Positions 27,767 to 37,449 of a stretch of DNA of 64,000 bases are shown here, in pieces. The first letter of the stretch is position 1. Each line of letters starts with the position of its first letter. Under the pieces are notes generated by a model. That model was not told the origin of the DNA. It searched no databases and saw only the letters and a list, made by a program, of their open reading frames with translations. Made by a program: the position numbers and the translations under genes. Origin of the DNA: Sphingobacterium lumbrici. Its GTDB lineage: Bacteria; Bacteroidota; Bacteroidia; Sphingobacteriales; Sphingobacteriaceae. The stretch is from assembly GCF_006476045.1 (NCBI RefSeq), contig NZ_SRZY01000027.1:124001-188000 (forward strand). The letters run 5' to 3'.

Positions 27767-27838
27767 TATATTGGATTAGAAATTGTAAAAATATTGTTAA
27801 TTTAAACCATTGAAATTATTTCCAGTCCAAATTTGTGG

Positions 27839-27846
27839 TACATTTG
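27839..27846 (+). promoter_or_regulatory. Bacteroidota-type -7 box before the DUF1573 gene
   Basis: TACATTTG matches TAnnTTTG exactly and lies 55 bases before the ATG. A -33 TTTG at the right distance is not obvious. Confidence 0.35.
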
Positions 27847-27900
27847 GTTTGTATATTCAGTACAAATAGGATTGAAATATAATATTTAACGTAGTAACTT

Positions 27901-28278
27901 ATGAATAAGGTTTTAAATGTAGTATTAGTTGTAGCAGTAGCTTTTATCTCGTTGACAGCGATGAGCGTAGCCATTGGTGAATTTAAGTTTGAAAAAGAAA
28001 CACACGATTTCGGAAATATTCCTCAGAGGACGCCTGTTTCTCATGAATTTAAATTCACAAATGTAGGTGACGCTCCTATCATTATATCAAAAGTAGATCC
28101 AACTTGTGGTTGTTCTGTAGCGGATTTTTCAAAAGCACCTGTTAAACCGGGAGAGACAGGTACAATTAAAGCCACATTTAATGCAGCTTCAAAAGGTCCG
28201 TTCACAAAATCTTTCACTATACAATCTAATACAAAGACACCGGTAAAAACCCTTACTGTTAAAGGAACAGTTCAATAA
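27901..28278 (+). CDS. DUF1573 domain protein, exported
   Basis: A 125-residue protein with an N-terminal signal or anchor helix (VLNVVLVVAVAFISLTAM) followed by one DUF1573 Ig-like domain. The family pattern is intact: KETHDFGNIPQ, HEFKFTNVGDAPIII, and the TCGCS motif (DPTCGCSVADF). It is abundant in Bacteroidota, often secreted and of unknown function; a structural or stress role is usually supposed. It stands alone with its own -7 box and a strong terminator at 28297. Confidence 0.9.
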   Translation: MNKVLNVVLVVAVAFISLTAMSVAIGEFKFEKETHDFGNIPQRTPVSHEFKFTNVGDAPIIISKVDPTCGCSVADFSKAPVKPGETGTIKATFNAASKGPFTKSFTIQSNTKTPVKTLTVKGTVQ

Positions 28279-28296
28279 CTGAACACAACTAATGTT

Positions 28297-28327
28297 AAAG
28301 CCTCACTGAAAAAAGTGGGGCTTTTTT
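28297..28327 (+). terminator. Terminator of the DUF1573 gene
   Basis: AAAGCCTCACT pairs with AGTGGGGCTTT (one G-T pair) and is followed by a T-run. Confidence 0.9.
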
Positions 28328-28393
28328 ATTTTAAAGTTTTCGTCTTACTTACAATAGCAAATTACGAATTGTGTTTTTTTCCATTAGGTGTTC

Positions 28394-28422
28394 GTGAATG
28401 CAAAGCATTTTATCTAAGTTTG
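28394..28422 (+). promoter_or_regulatory. Shared 28-bp promoter/operator element, copy 1
   Basis: GTGAATGCAAAGCATT, then TTATCTAAGTTT, then G. It holds the dyad AATGC-AAA-GCATT just upstream of TAAGTTTG (28415-28422), a perfect TAnnTTTG -7 box 21 bases before the aminotransferase ATG. A copy with one mismatch sits in the same place before the FMN reductase gene (47023-47051). Confidence 0.6.
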
Positions 28423-28443
28423 CACACAACAAAATAATACTTC

Positions 28444-29643
28444 ATGCCAAAAATTTCACAAAAAGGCATTAATATGCCTGCCTCACCGATTCGGAAATTA
28501 ACACCCTTTGCAGATCAAGCTAAAAAAGATGGTAAAAAGATTTACCATTTAAACATAGGACAACCCGATATTCAAACTCCTGAGGTGATGTTGAACGCCC
28601 TTAAAAACATCGACTTTAAAGTATGGGCATACACTGCATCTGAAGGTACAGCATCTTATAGAGGTAAACTAGCTGAATATTATAATAAATTGAATTATGC
28701 TATAGCTCCAACAGATATATTAGTTACAAATGGAGGTTCGGAAGCGATTACCATCGCGATGCAAGCTTGCCTAAACCCCGGTGAAGAAATCATTATTCCC
28801 GAACCATTTTACGCTAATTACAATGGCTTTGCCTGTTCGTCAGATATCGTTATTAAACCTATCATGTCATATATTGATAGTGGATTTGCTTTACCTTCTA
28901 TTGCCGAATTTGAAAAGGTAATCACGGAAAAGACAAAAGCTATAGCCATTTGTAACCCTAATAATCCTACCGGTTATCTGTACTCTCGGGAAGAATTAGA
29001 AGCTTTACGCGTTTTATGCCTTAAATATGATTTATATTTATTCTCTGATGAAGCCTACCGTGAATTCTGCTACGATGGTCGGGAATTTATCTCGCCGATG
29101 CATTTAGAAGGCTTAGAAAATCATGTTGTCGTTTTAGATACCGTGTCCAAGCGGTACTCGGCCTGTGGTGCACGTATTGGCTGTTTAATCACCAAAAACA
29201 AAGAACTATATCAAACCGCTCTAAAATTTGCACAAGCACGTTTAAGTCCATCATTGGAGGGACAAATTGCGGGAGAAGCCGCCGTAGACACACCAGATTC
29301 CTATTTTGAAGCCGTTTCCAAAGAGTATACCACTAGAAGAGACACCTTAGTAAATGGTTTAAACAATATTAAGGGTGTGTTTTGTCCAAATCCGGGAGGT
29401 GCTTTTTATGTTGTAGCTAAATTGCCAATCGATAATGCAGACAGATTCTGTCAATGGATGCTGGAAGATTTTAATTACAACAATGAAACAGTAATGATGG
29501 CTCCGGCAACAGGATTCTATAGCACAGCAGGATTTGGAACGAACGAGGTGCGATTGGCCTATGTTTTAAATCAAGAAGATTTGAGAAAGGCCTTGCTTTG
29601 TTTGGAAAAAGCCTTAGAAGTCTACCCCGGAAAAACTGCGTAA
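28444..29643 (+). CDS. Class I/II pyridoxal-phosphate aminotransferase
   Basis: A 399-residue fold-type I aminotransferase of the aspartate/aromatic (AspC-like) group. Features: the N-terminal SPIRKLTPFADQAKKDGK region, the NIGQPDIQTPE motif, TNGGSEAITIAM for the phosphate cup, NPNNPTGYLYSREE, SDEAYREF, and the PLP lysine in DTVSKRYSACGARIG, with the carboxylate-binding Arg in VRLAYVLN. Substrate cannot be fixed from sequence; aspartate, alanine or aromatic amino acids are possible. Single-gene unit with its own promoter and terminator. Confidence 0.9.
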   Translation: MPKISQKGINMPASPIRKLTPFADQAKKDGKKIYHLNIGQPDIQTPEVMLNALKNIDFKVWAYTASEGTASYRGKLAEYYNKLNYAIAPTDILVTNGGSEAITIAMQACLNPGEEIIIPEPFYANYNGFACSSDIVIKPIMSYIDSGFALPSIAEFEKVITEKTKAIAICNPNNPTGYLYSREELEALRVLCLKYDLYLFSDEAYREFCYDGREFISPMHLEGLENHVVVLDTVSKRYSACGARIGCLITKNKELYQTALKFAQARLSPSLEGQIAGEAAVDTPDSYFEAVSKEYTTRRDTLVNGLNNIKGVFCPNPGGAFYVVAKLPIDNADRFCQWMLEDFNYNNETVMMAPATGFYSTAGFGTNEVRLAYVLNQEDLRKALLCLEKALEVYPGKTA

Positions 29644-29667
29644 AAAAACCCTTTTTTACTATATATG

Positions 29668-29699
29668 AACAGCTTACCTTTGGATAGGCTGTTTTTTTT
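29668..29699 (+). terminator. Terminator of the aminotransferase gene
   Basis: AACAGCTTACC-TTTG-GATAGGCTGTT, with one mismatch, followed by eight Ts. Confidence 0.85.
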
Positions 29700-29756
29700 A
29701 TTAAAACAATTTTGTGCTCCATTCGTTCCTTATGTAGAAACAAATATGATAAGACT

Positions 29757-30050
29757 ATGGATAAATTAAAGCAATTTGATTTAATGGCAAAGATTTCACG
29801 GGAACTAGAAGACGTGAGGAATAGTCAACAAGCGGTATTGGAAAAGATCGGTAAAATAGAAGTTGATAATATTGAACTCGGCGATAAAATTATAGAAAGT
29901 AAAATGCCAGATATTTATCAACGTACGGCGGACAATTCTGAAGCAATAAAAGAAATCTTAGAATCATTCCAAAATAAAACGGAAGAGTTTGGTGAAAAGA
30001 ACAATGTTGACAAACTGCGAGAGCAAGAAGAAATCAGGAATCTGAAATAA
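29757..30050 (+). CDS. Small coiled-coil protein, unknown function
   Basis: A 97-residue, highly charged, all-helical protein starting MDKLKQFDLMAKISRELEDV. Heptad-like spacing of Leu/Ile (about 10-50 and 65-90) suggests a coiled coil. The start at 29757 is chosen; a longer frame from 29712 begins in unlikely sequence. It has no signal peptide and no recognised family. Its last codons (LK, stop) lie inside the left arm of the 57-base terminator palindrome at 30041-30097. Confidence 0.7.
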   Translation: MDKLKQFDLMAKISRELEDVRNSQQAVLEKIGKIEVDNIELGDKIIESKMPDIYQRTADNSEAIKEILESFQNKTEEFGEKNNVDKLREQEEIRNLK

Positions 30051-30097
30051 AATAAATAAGACCATTTTTGAAATGGTCTTATTTATTTTATTTCAGA
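30041..30097. terminator. 27-bp-arm bidirectional terminator containing two stop codons
   Basis: A perfect inverted repeat with 27-base arms (30041-30067 and 30071-30097) and a TTG loop. The left arm contains the stop of the coiled-coil gene (30048-30050) and the right arm the stop of the small minus-strand gene (30088-30090). Both proteins therefore end in LK. Confidence 0.9.
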
Positions 30098-30192
30098 TCT
30101 TTCGGTACACAGATCGATTGCGCTACCCTCTTAGACAAAAAAGAATAGACCCAGACCGATAATAATACTGTCATTACAAAAATTTTACTCAT
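30088..30192 (-). CDS. Small single-span membrane peptide (34 residues), unannotated
   Basis: ATG at 30192-30190 and TAA at 30090-30088. The peptide begins MSKIFVMTVLLSVWVYSFLS, a clear transmembrane or signal-like helix of about 17 residues, then KRVAQS (positive-inside) and a short tail ICVPKDLK. It is too short for usual gene callers. The shared terminator on its 3' side, with its stop in the stem, argues that it is real and expressed. Function unknown; it could be a small membrane-protein regulator or a hydrophobic toxin. Confidence 0.5.
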   Translation of the reverse strand: MSKIFVMTVLLSVWVYSFLSKRVAQSICVPKDLK

Positions 30193-30264
30193 TTTTATAC
30201 AAAAATTAGTTTATGCAACCATAATAAAACCCACACAAAATGTTAAGTAACTATTTTATACTAA

Positions 30265-30915
30265 ATGATTATAGAAGTAGACGGCAGCACATATAATATT
30301 GTCATTCAATCCTCCTCCAAAGGTATTGCTATCGGAGGCTATAAAAATCAGATGATTCATTTGCATGTGCCGTACACAGTACCTACAGCAGAACTATACG
30401 CCTATATAAGGGCCAATAGCCGACTCATCAAAAATTATATAACACAAGTGGATTCCGAACAGCAGATCGGTTCTTTTCAGATTTTTGACACCACCTTCCC
30501 CCTTATCATCAAATCGCAATTGCCCAATCCTTACCTTCATCAGGAAAGAATATATACATCCGCTTATCCCAACCACAAAAAAGCTATCGATAATTTACAA
30601 CTCAGTCTCTTACTACAACAGCTTACCCTTCAGATCAGCATCTGGGAAGAACACTTGAACACACTTCTTTCCGAGATTAAAATACGGAAATTAAAAACAA
30701 ATTATTTTACTGTTTGTACTAGGGATAAGCGCATCACATTTTCATCAGATCTGATCCAAAAGTCAATCGGATTTATTTCGTTTATCTGTGGAGAAGCAGT
30801 AATGTGTTTAGTGCATATCGATGCCCAAGAGCGAACCCGCCTTCTGGATCGATTTGTAAAAGATTGGAAGCAGTACAAAAAAATAGTATCCTATGAACGA
30901 GAGCATACATATTGA
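30265..30915 (+). CDS. YgjP/DUF45-like protein lacking the metallopeptidase motif
   Basis: A 216-residue protein that aligns by eye with the YgjP-like (SprT-related) metallopeptidase fold: an N-terminal beta region (MIIEVDGSTYNIVIQSS, IHLHVPYTVPTAELYAYI) and a C-terminal part matching RWGSC...HELxHL. Here the WGSC segment reads YFTVCTRDKRITFSSDLI and the HELxH helix reads CGEAVMCLVHID, so the zinc ligands and catalytic Glu are gone. It is probably a non-enzymatic relative. It overlaps the next gene by 23 bases, so the two are translationally linked. Confidence 0.65.
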   Translation: MIIEVDGSTYNIVIQSSSKGIAIGGYKNQMIHLHVPYTVPTAELYAYIRANSRLIKNYITQVDSEQQIGSFQIFDTTFPLIIKSQLPNPYLHQERIYTSAYPNHKKAIDNLQLSLLLQQLTLQISIWEEHLNTLLSEIKIRKLKTNYFTVCTRDKRITFSSDLIQKSIGFISFICGEAVMCLVHIDAQERTRLLDRFVKDWKQYKKIVSYEREHTY

Positions 30916-31267
30916 TATGACTATTGTGGTATCCGATTCGGATATACAAGATCACAACTTTGATCCTCAATCTATTATCACAATGCTGTCTCAATCACAA
31001 TTGAAAACACTGAAGGAATCCTTATTAGAAGTCGTAGAAGACAAAGACGGTGGACCACAAATCGGTGATCTACACATCAGCCACTGGCAATACGAATTAA
31101 GCAAAAATACAGGCAAATTTCGATTACATTTTGCAATAGACCGACAATTTTGTTGCAGCGATACAAAATCTTGTATTGCCGATTATGTGGATTTTACGTT
31201 TGTAAAACAACACAATAATTATCTGACTGCAAGGGCAACATATTTTAATTGGTCTATCAACAATTAA
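30893..31267 (+). CDS. Hypothetical protein, unknown function
   Basis: A 124-residue acidic soluble protein, not recognised. It starts within the YgjP-like gene (23-base overlap) and ends 10 bases before the MpaB-type oxygenase gene. It has three cysteines close together (FCCSDTKSC) after LHFAIDRQ, which might bind a metal. The C-terminus is beta-rich and aromatic. The tight packing suggests that these three genes form one operon. Confidence 0.65.
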   Translation: MNESIHIDMTIVVSDSDIQDHNFDPQSIITMLSQSQLKTLKESLLEVVEDKDGGPQIGDLHISHWQYELSKNTGKFRLHFAIDRQFCCSDTKSCIADYVDFTFVKQHNNYLTARATYFNWSINN

Positions 31268-31277
31268 TAAAAAACAG

Positions 31278-32462
31278 ATGACGCATATTCCCTATCGTTT
31301 TAAATATAATAATACTTCGTTTGCCTATTATTGGTCACAAGGTATAGGTAAAGAATTACTCGATCAATTGGGTTATGTGCCTGATTTGGCTATTGCCGAA
31401 AAATTTATTCCACTATTGTACCAATGGGATCGCTTAGGAGATCAAGTTGTGCTTGATCTTTTCGAACAGGTAGGGTTTTCCGTTGGCAATACATGTCTTA
31501 TAGACTATATCGATCAAAATCCACTTATTCAAGAGCGAAAAACAGCATTTGACAATTTTTTTAAACACATCGATACAAATCCCGATTGGTTAGACCGAAA
31601 AAAGCTACAGGTTGGAGCAGAATTAAGCAGACGACCGGGGTTAACGTCTCTTATCGTCCTTCGCGACTATTGTTTAATGGGGGGATACGAATCTGCAGCT
31701 ATAAACAAACCTTTGATCTATACGGGTGCCCTAAAAAAAGGAGCAGTTAAGCGGCTAACGGAAACCGTGGAGTTTTGGGTGCAGATTGTGAAAGAAAGTG
31801 CGTTGGAAACTCCTAACATGGGATTCAAACATGTACTCTCTACCCGTATGGTACATTCTTTTGCCCGTGTCAATATACTTGGCAAGACCGATTGGGACAG
31901 TCGTAAATGGGGCGTACCGCTTAACAGTTGGGATATGTTGGCCACTAATTTAGGATTTTCACTCGTATTCCTGGTTGGCCTCCGACGTATGGGCGTACAA
32001 CCGAGCGAAGAAGAAATAGACGGTCTTTTCCATCTCTGGAAATACATCGGCTACCTATTGGGTATACCACTAGAGATTATCCCCGAGAACGAACATGAAG
32101 CTATTGAAGCTTTGTTCTATTGGACGATGACGCAACGCGAAGGTGATGAAGATACTTTAGCATTAGCTACAGCACTAAAAGACGAACCCATACATGCTCA
32201 TTACCCCAAGCAGCCACTTATGCGGCAGATGATGCGCGAAGTTCATCTCTATTACAATCGCTATTTGTTGGGCGATTATTCCTGCGATCAACTGGGGTTA
32301 CCTTCTACCACAATTGGTAGACTGGCAGTTATTAATATCTGGAAAACCAAAAAGCAGGAAAAAAGAATAAATGAAACAGGCTTTCGCGAAAAAATGATTA
32401 TTGAGGGTGGGGCCGAACAGGAAAATGTACGGCTAATCTATCAAGAGTTCAATAGTCAATAG
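31278..32462 (+). CDS. MpaB/rubber-oxygenase-like protein (DUF2236 family)
   Basis: A 394-residue, mostly helical protein of the oxygenase MpaB family (DUF2236), relatives of latex-clearing protein, which binds haem b. The family core is visible in ELSRRPGLTSLIVLRDYCLMGGYES (first 20 residues: ELSRRPGLTSLIVLRDYCLM), TRMVHSFAR with a candidate haem-ligand His, NSWDMLATNLGFS and WKYIGYLLGIP. No signal peptide. The natural substrate is unknown; family members oxidise isoprenoid or terpene chains. It is last in the presumed operon 30265-32462, with a strong terminator after it. Confidence 0.82.
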   Translation: MTHIPYRFKYNNTSFAYYWSQGIGKELLDQLGYVPDLAIAEKFIPLLYQWDRLGDQVVLDLFEQVGFSVGNTCLIDYIDQNPLIQERKTAFDNFFKHIDTNPDWLDRKKLQVGAELSRRPGLTSLIVLRDYCLMGGYESAAINKPLIYTGALKKGAVKRLTETVEFWVQIVKESALETPNMGFKHVLSTRMVHSFARVNILGKTDWDSRKWGVPLNSWDMLATNLGFSLVFLVGLRRMGVQPSEEEIDGLFHLWKYIGYLLGIPLEIIPENEHEAIEALFYWTMTQREGDEDTLALATALKDEPIHAHYPKQPLMRQMMREVHLYYNRYLLGDYSCDQLGLPSTTIGRLAVINIWKTKKQEKRINETGFREKMIIEGGAEQENVRLIYQEFNSQ

Positions 32463-32553
32463 TGTACGGCCTACTTTTTCGTTTTGACAAAATGAAATTC
32501 GATAAAGACGTTTACATTCTACAGGTCAACATGACCTTTAAAAGGTGTGGACT

Positions 32554-32610
32554 ATATAATAAAGTAAAAATCCCGATTCTTTTGAATCGGGATTTTTTAC
32601 TTTATTATAT
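32554..32610. terminator. Bidirectional terminator between the MpaB-like gene and icd
   Basis: A stem of about 25 bp around GTAAAAATCCCGATTC-TTTT-GAATCGGGATTTTTTAC, extended outward by ATATAATAAA/TTTATTATAT, with T-runs both ways. Only this hairpin occupies the gap 32463-32633. Confidence 0.92.
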
Positions 32611-32633
32611 TTTACTTTTACTAATTCGAAAAC

Positions 32634-34853
<2,220 letters not shown>

Positions 34854-35019
34854 TTATTGTGTATTATTAATTTTCATTGAAGTAAAGTTAAATTTCACCA
34901 ATAGAAGTACACTATTTTTAAAATTCGCCTAAAGATAAGAAAATCAAATTTAAATCGACATAAAAGGGTTAATTATGACTTGGGAAGACAAAAAAGAGAA
35001 GAGAAAATATAAAGTATCC

Positions 35020-35061
35020 CAAAATAACAGATCTTACTTTTTTAGCAGATCTGCTATTTTG
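35020..35061 (-). terminator. Hairpin downstream of the GNAT gene
   Basis: CAAAATAACAGATCT pairs with AGATCTGCTATTTTG (one mismatch) around a loop that contains TTTTTT. It lies 25 bases past the acetyltransferase stop. The T-run is in the loop rather than after the stem, so termination is less certain. Confidence 0.5.
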
Positions 35062-35086
35062 AGAAATCATTTCCTGCTATAGGAAA

Positions 35087-35371
35087 TTAGGTAAACAATA
35101 CATCCCGGATATGCACATCCCGATCGAATGAAGCCTTAGCAAAAGGACACAGGGGAAGCACTTTAAGGGCATTGTCCCGAGCATGTTCTACTGCCTTATA
35201 CAGTAGAACATGCCCTACACCCTTTCCCTTCTCTTCAGGGGCGACTTCTGTATGATCGATAATAATTTTATCAGGTCCGGCAACGGAATAGGACATCTCT
35301 CCGATCTGCTTTCCGTCTTCTAAGGCTACGAAGCGACCTTTGCTTCCTTCTTGTTGGTGTTGGATTATCAT
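35087..35371 (-). CDS. Small GNAT-family N-acetyltransferase (YjdJ/GNAT_3-like)
   Basis: A 94-residue minimal GNAT domain. The acetyl-CoA loop is GKGVGHVLLYKAVEHAR, preceded by the IIIDHTEVAPEEKGKG strand-turn and followed by the LPLCPFAK segment typical of the short YidJ/YjdJ-type proteins. It is cytoplasmic; the acceptor is unknown. It follows the SnoaL-like gene by 20 bases, likely in one transcript. Confidence 0.88.
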   Translation of the reverse strand: MIIQHQQEGSKGRFVALEDGKQIGEMSYSVAGPDKIIIDHTEVAPEEKGKGVGHVLLYKAVEHARDNALKVLPLCPFAKASFDRDVHIRDVLFT

Positions 35372-35391
35372 GTACTTTTCTCCTTTATTTT

Positions 35392-35892
35392 TTATTTATC
35401 TGAACGTATTTGTTCGATGATTTTATCCTCTTGAAGCACTTTAAGTGGCACTATGGTCTCCACGATATCATTAGGTATAGTCATGGAAAGCACATAATGT
35501 TTAATAAACCATTTGCCCTCTTCCAATACTAAAATACCTGAACCTCGACAGATTTTCATCTGTGTATCTAACAATTCATCCACCCAAGCGGTTTGACCAT
35601 CTGCGGAAAAATTCACATAACGTATTAACGACTTAAAATTCCAGGCACGGCCTTTATCAAAATGCGGCTTCGCATATTTCATGAATTCACGTTTGTCCCA
35701 ACGTTCTGTTGCATCTGTCCCGATAAATATCGACTCCGTGTGCAATAAATCAAAATATGCCTTAAAATCAGCCCTTGCTGCCGAAAAATGCCACTTATCA
35801 AGGGTTTTATTAATTTCAACCGTATCCCGCACTTGGGAAAAACATAGCGATGTCAAAAAGAAAGAAAAGAAAATTAATATGTGTTTTTTCAT
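35392..35892 (-). CDS. Secreted SnoaL/NTF2-like protein
   Basis: A 166-residue exported protein with the NTF2-like cone fold. The start at 35892 (MKKHILIFFSFFLTSLCFSQ) gives a clean signal peptide; an earlier in-frame ATG at 35919 adds nine polar residues before it and is unlikely. The mature part has the DUF4440/SnoaL_3 pattern (KWHFSAARADFKAYFDLL, ESIFIGTDATERW, WNFKSLIRYVNFSADG, GSGILVLEEGKWFIKHYVLS). Role unknown; ligand-binding or hydrolase-like. Confidence 0.83.
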   Translation of the reverse strand: MKKHILIFFSFFLTSLCFSQVRDTVEINKTLDKWHFSAARADFKAYFDLLHTESIFIGTDATERWDKREFMKYAKPHFDKGRAWNFKSLIRYVNFSADGQTAWVDELLDTQMKICRGSGILVLEEGKWFIKHYVLSMTIPNDIVETIVPLKVLQEDKIIEQIRSDK

Positions 35893-36023
35893 GTATTTAA
35901 ATTTTAATTCGGAATTCAATTTACACTATTTTTTACAGACTTGTATATATTGCAGGTATATTATCTGCAATCAGAACTGAGTTTAAAAAACTATTCTTTA
36001 TTTTCGTTCGTTTAATTCACAAC

Positions 36024-37310
36024 ATGAAATCTTTATCTACCGTCCTATTCTTATATTTCGCTTATTTGCAAAATAGTACTGCACAAATAGTTTCTGTAAA
36101 AGATTCTAGTCTCGTTATACAAGATACTTCCCAATTCATAAGTAGTACACTATATGACGTAGTAGATTTATTTCAGGATATCAATCCCCTTAGAAAGGCA
36201 GATACTACTTCTACACAGAAAACAAGATCCGGGATTTCTTATTTACCCAACATCAATTATAATCCGAGCATTGGTTTTCAGATCGGACTGAAAGCAGTTG
36301 GAGGAGTGTATCTGGGTGATAAAAAAACAACAAGCATGTCTATTTTTGCAACCTCTGCCAATTATACCACTAGAGGAATATTTTACACCTATTTAACACA
36401 CGATACCTATACCAAAGATAACAGATGGAATTTGAAAGGGAACTTGCTAGGTGCAAAAATGGTCGGACTCGATTACGGACTCGGAATAGGCCTCCCTCTT
36501 GATAACCCGGAAGCAGATGAAGCGACCATGAATAATCCTGTACGTAACCGATATGTAAATCATTATAACGTATATGAATTTAGTGAACGTCTATATAGGC
36601 AGTTGTTACCCGGTATGTTTGTTGGCGGAGGCATATTCTTTGAATTAAAGCGAGACATAAGGACTTCTAGTGAGTTTGAAACCTCGCCAAACGCAATTTA
36701 CAGCAAATGGAATGATTTCAACTCCACACAAAACAATAACAATGGACTTATGTTTAATCTTCAGTATCTAACTAGGGATAATCCGAATAGTGCTTACAAA
36801 GGTATTTATGCGGATGTGGTGTTACGTATGAATCAAACTTGGTTGGGAAGTCAAAAAAATGCCTATCAACTACAGACCGATTTTAGAAAATACTGGCAGT
36901 TATCCGAACAGCGCCCCAATCATGTTTTGGCTTTCTGGAACTATGGTTCCTATAATCTAGGTGGTACACTCTTTTATTTAGATCTACCAGGAACAGGTAA
37001 AGATCCCTATACACGGAGTGGTCGCGGATATACCAATGGATACTTTAAGGGCATATCATTTTTCTATTCCGAAATGGAATACCGATTCCCAATTCTTAAA
37101 AATCAGTTTTTGAGCGGTGTGGTATTTGCGAATGTACAAACGGCTAATGACCAAATGAGGACAAAACTCTTTCAACAATGGCAACCTGCCGGAGGTGGCG
37201 GACTCCGCGTTCTATTTAATAAAATGACACGAACCAATTTATGTATTGACTATGCTTTCGGAAAATTCGGACAACGCGGACTTTTCTTAGGATTAAACGA
37301 AGCGTTCTAA
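36024..37310 (+). CDS. BamA/TamA-family outer-membrane beta-barrel protein
   Basis: A 428-residue outer-membrane protein. The signal peptide (about 1-20, ending NSTAQ) leads to a short linker and a 16-strand-type Omp85 (bacterial surface antigen) barrel, with alternating aromatic strands and the end motif GLRVLFNKMTRTNLCIDYAF then GLFLGLNEAF. No POTRA repeats precede the barrel, unlike BamA. This matches small Omp85 relatives common in Bacteroidota. Possible roles are lipid or protein export; unknown. Confidence 0.85.
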   Translation: MKSLSTVLFLYFAYLQNSTAQIVSVKDSSLVIQDTSQFISSTLYDVVDLFQDINPLRKADTTSTQKTRSGISYLPNINYNPSIGFQIGLKAVGGVYLGDKKTTSMSIFATSANYTTRGIFYTYLTHDTYTKDNRWNLKGNLLGAKMVGLDYGLGIGLPLDNPEADEATMNNPVRNRYVNHYNVYEFSERLYRQLLPGMFVGGGIFFELKRDIRTSSEFETSPNAIYSKWNDFNSTQNNNNGLMFNLQYLTRDNPNSAYKGIYADVVLRMNQTWLGSQKNAYQLQTDFRKYWQLSEQRPNHVLAFWNYGSYNLGGTLFYLDLPGTGKDPYTRSGRGYTNGYFKGISFFYSEMEYRFPILKNQFLSGVVFANVQTANDQMRTKLFQQWQPAGGGGLRVLFNKMTRTNLCIDYAFGKFGQRGLFLGLNEAF

Positions 37311-37383
37311 CCTCATTATTATATTCCATAAAATAAAAACTATCTTATTGGCAATATTTAGTATCAGCATACTGCCCATATTA

Positions 37384-37435
37384 CCAAAAAAAGTAGAGTG
37401 CCCCCGGAAAGTGTCTAACTTTTTGGGGGCACTCT
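37384..37435 (-). terminator. Terminator of rhlE with an IS-end-like stem
   Basis: AGAGTGCCCCC (37395-37405) pairs with GGGGGCACTCT (37425-37435). On the minus strand it is followed by CTACTTTTTTT, giving a terminator 15 bases past the helicase stop. The loop GTGTCTAACTTTTT together with the C-run looks like the ends of some IS3-family elements, so it may derive from one. Confidence 0.7.
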
Positions 37436-37449
37436 ATTGTAGAACTTCT

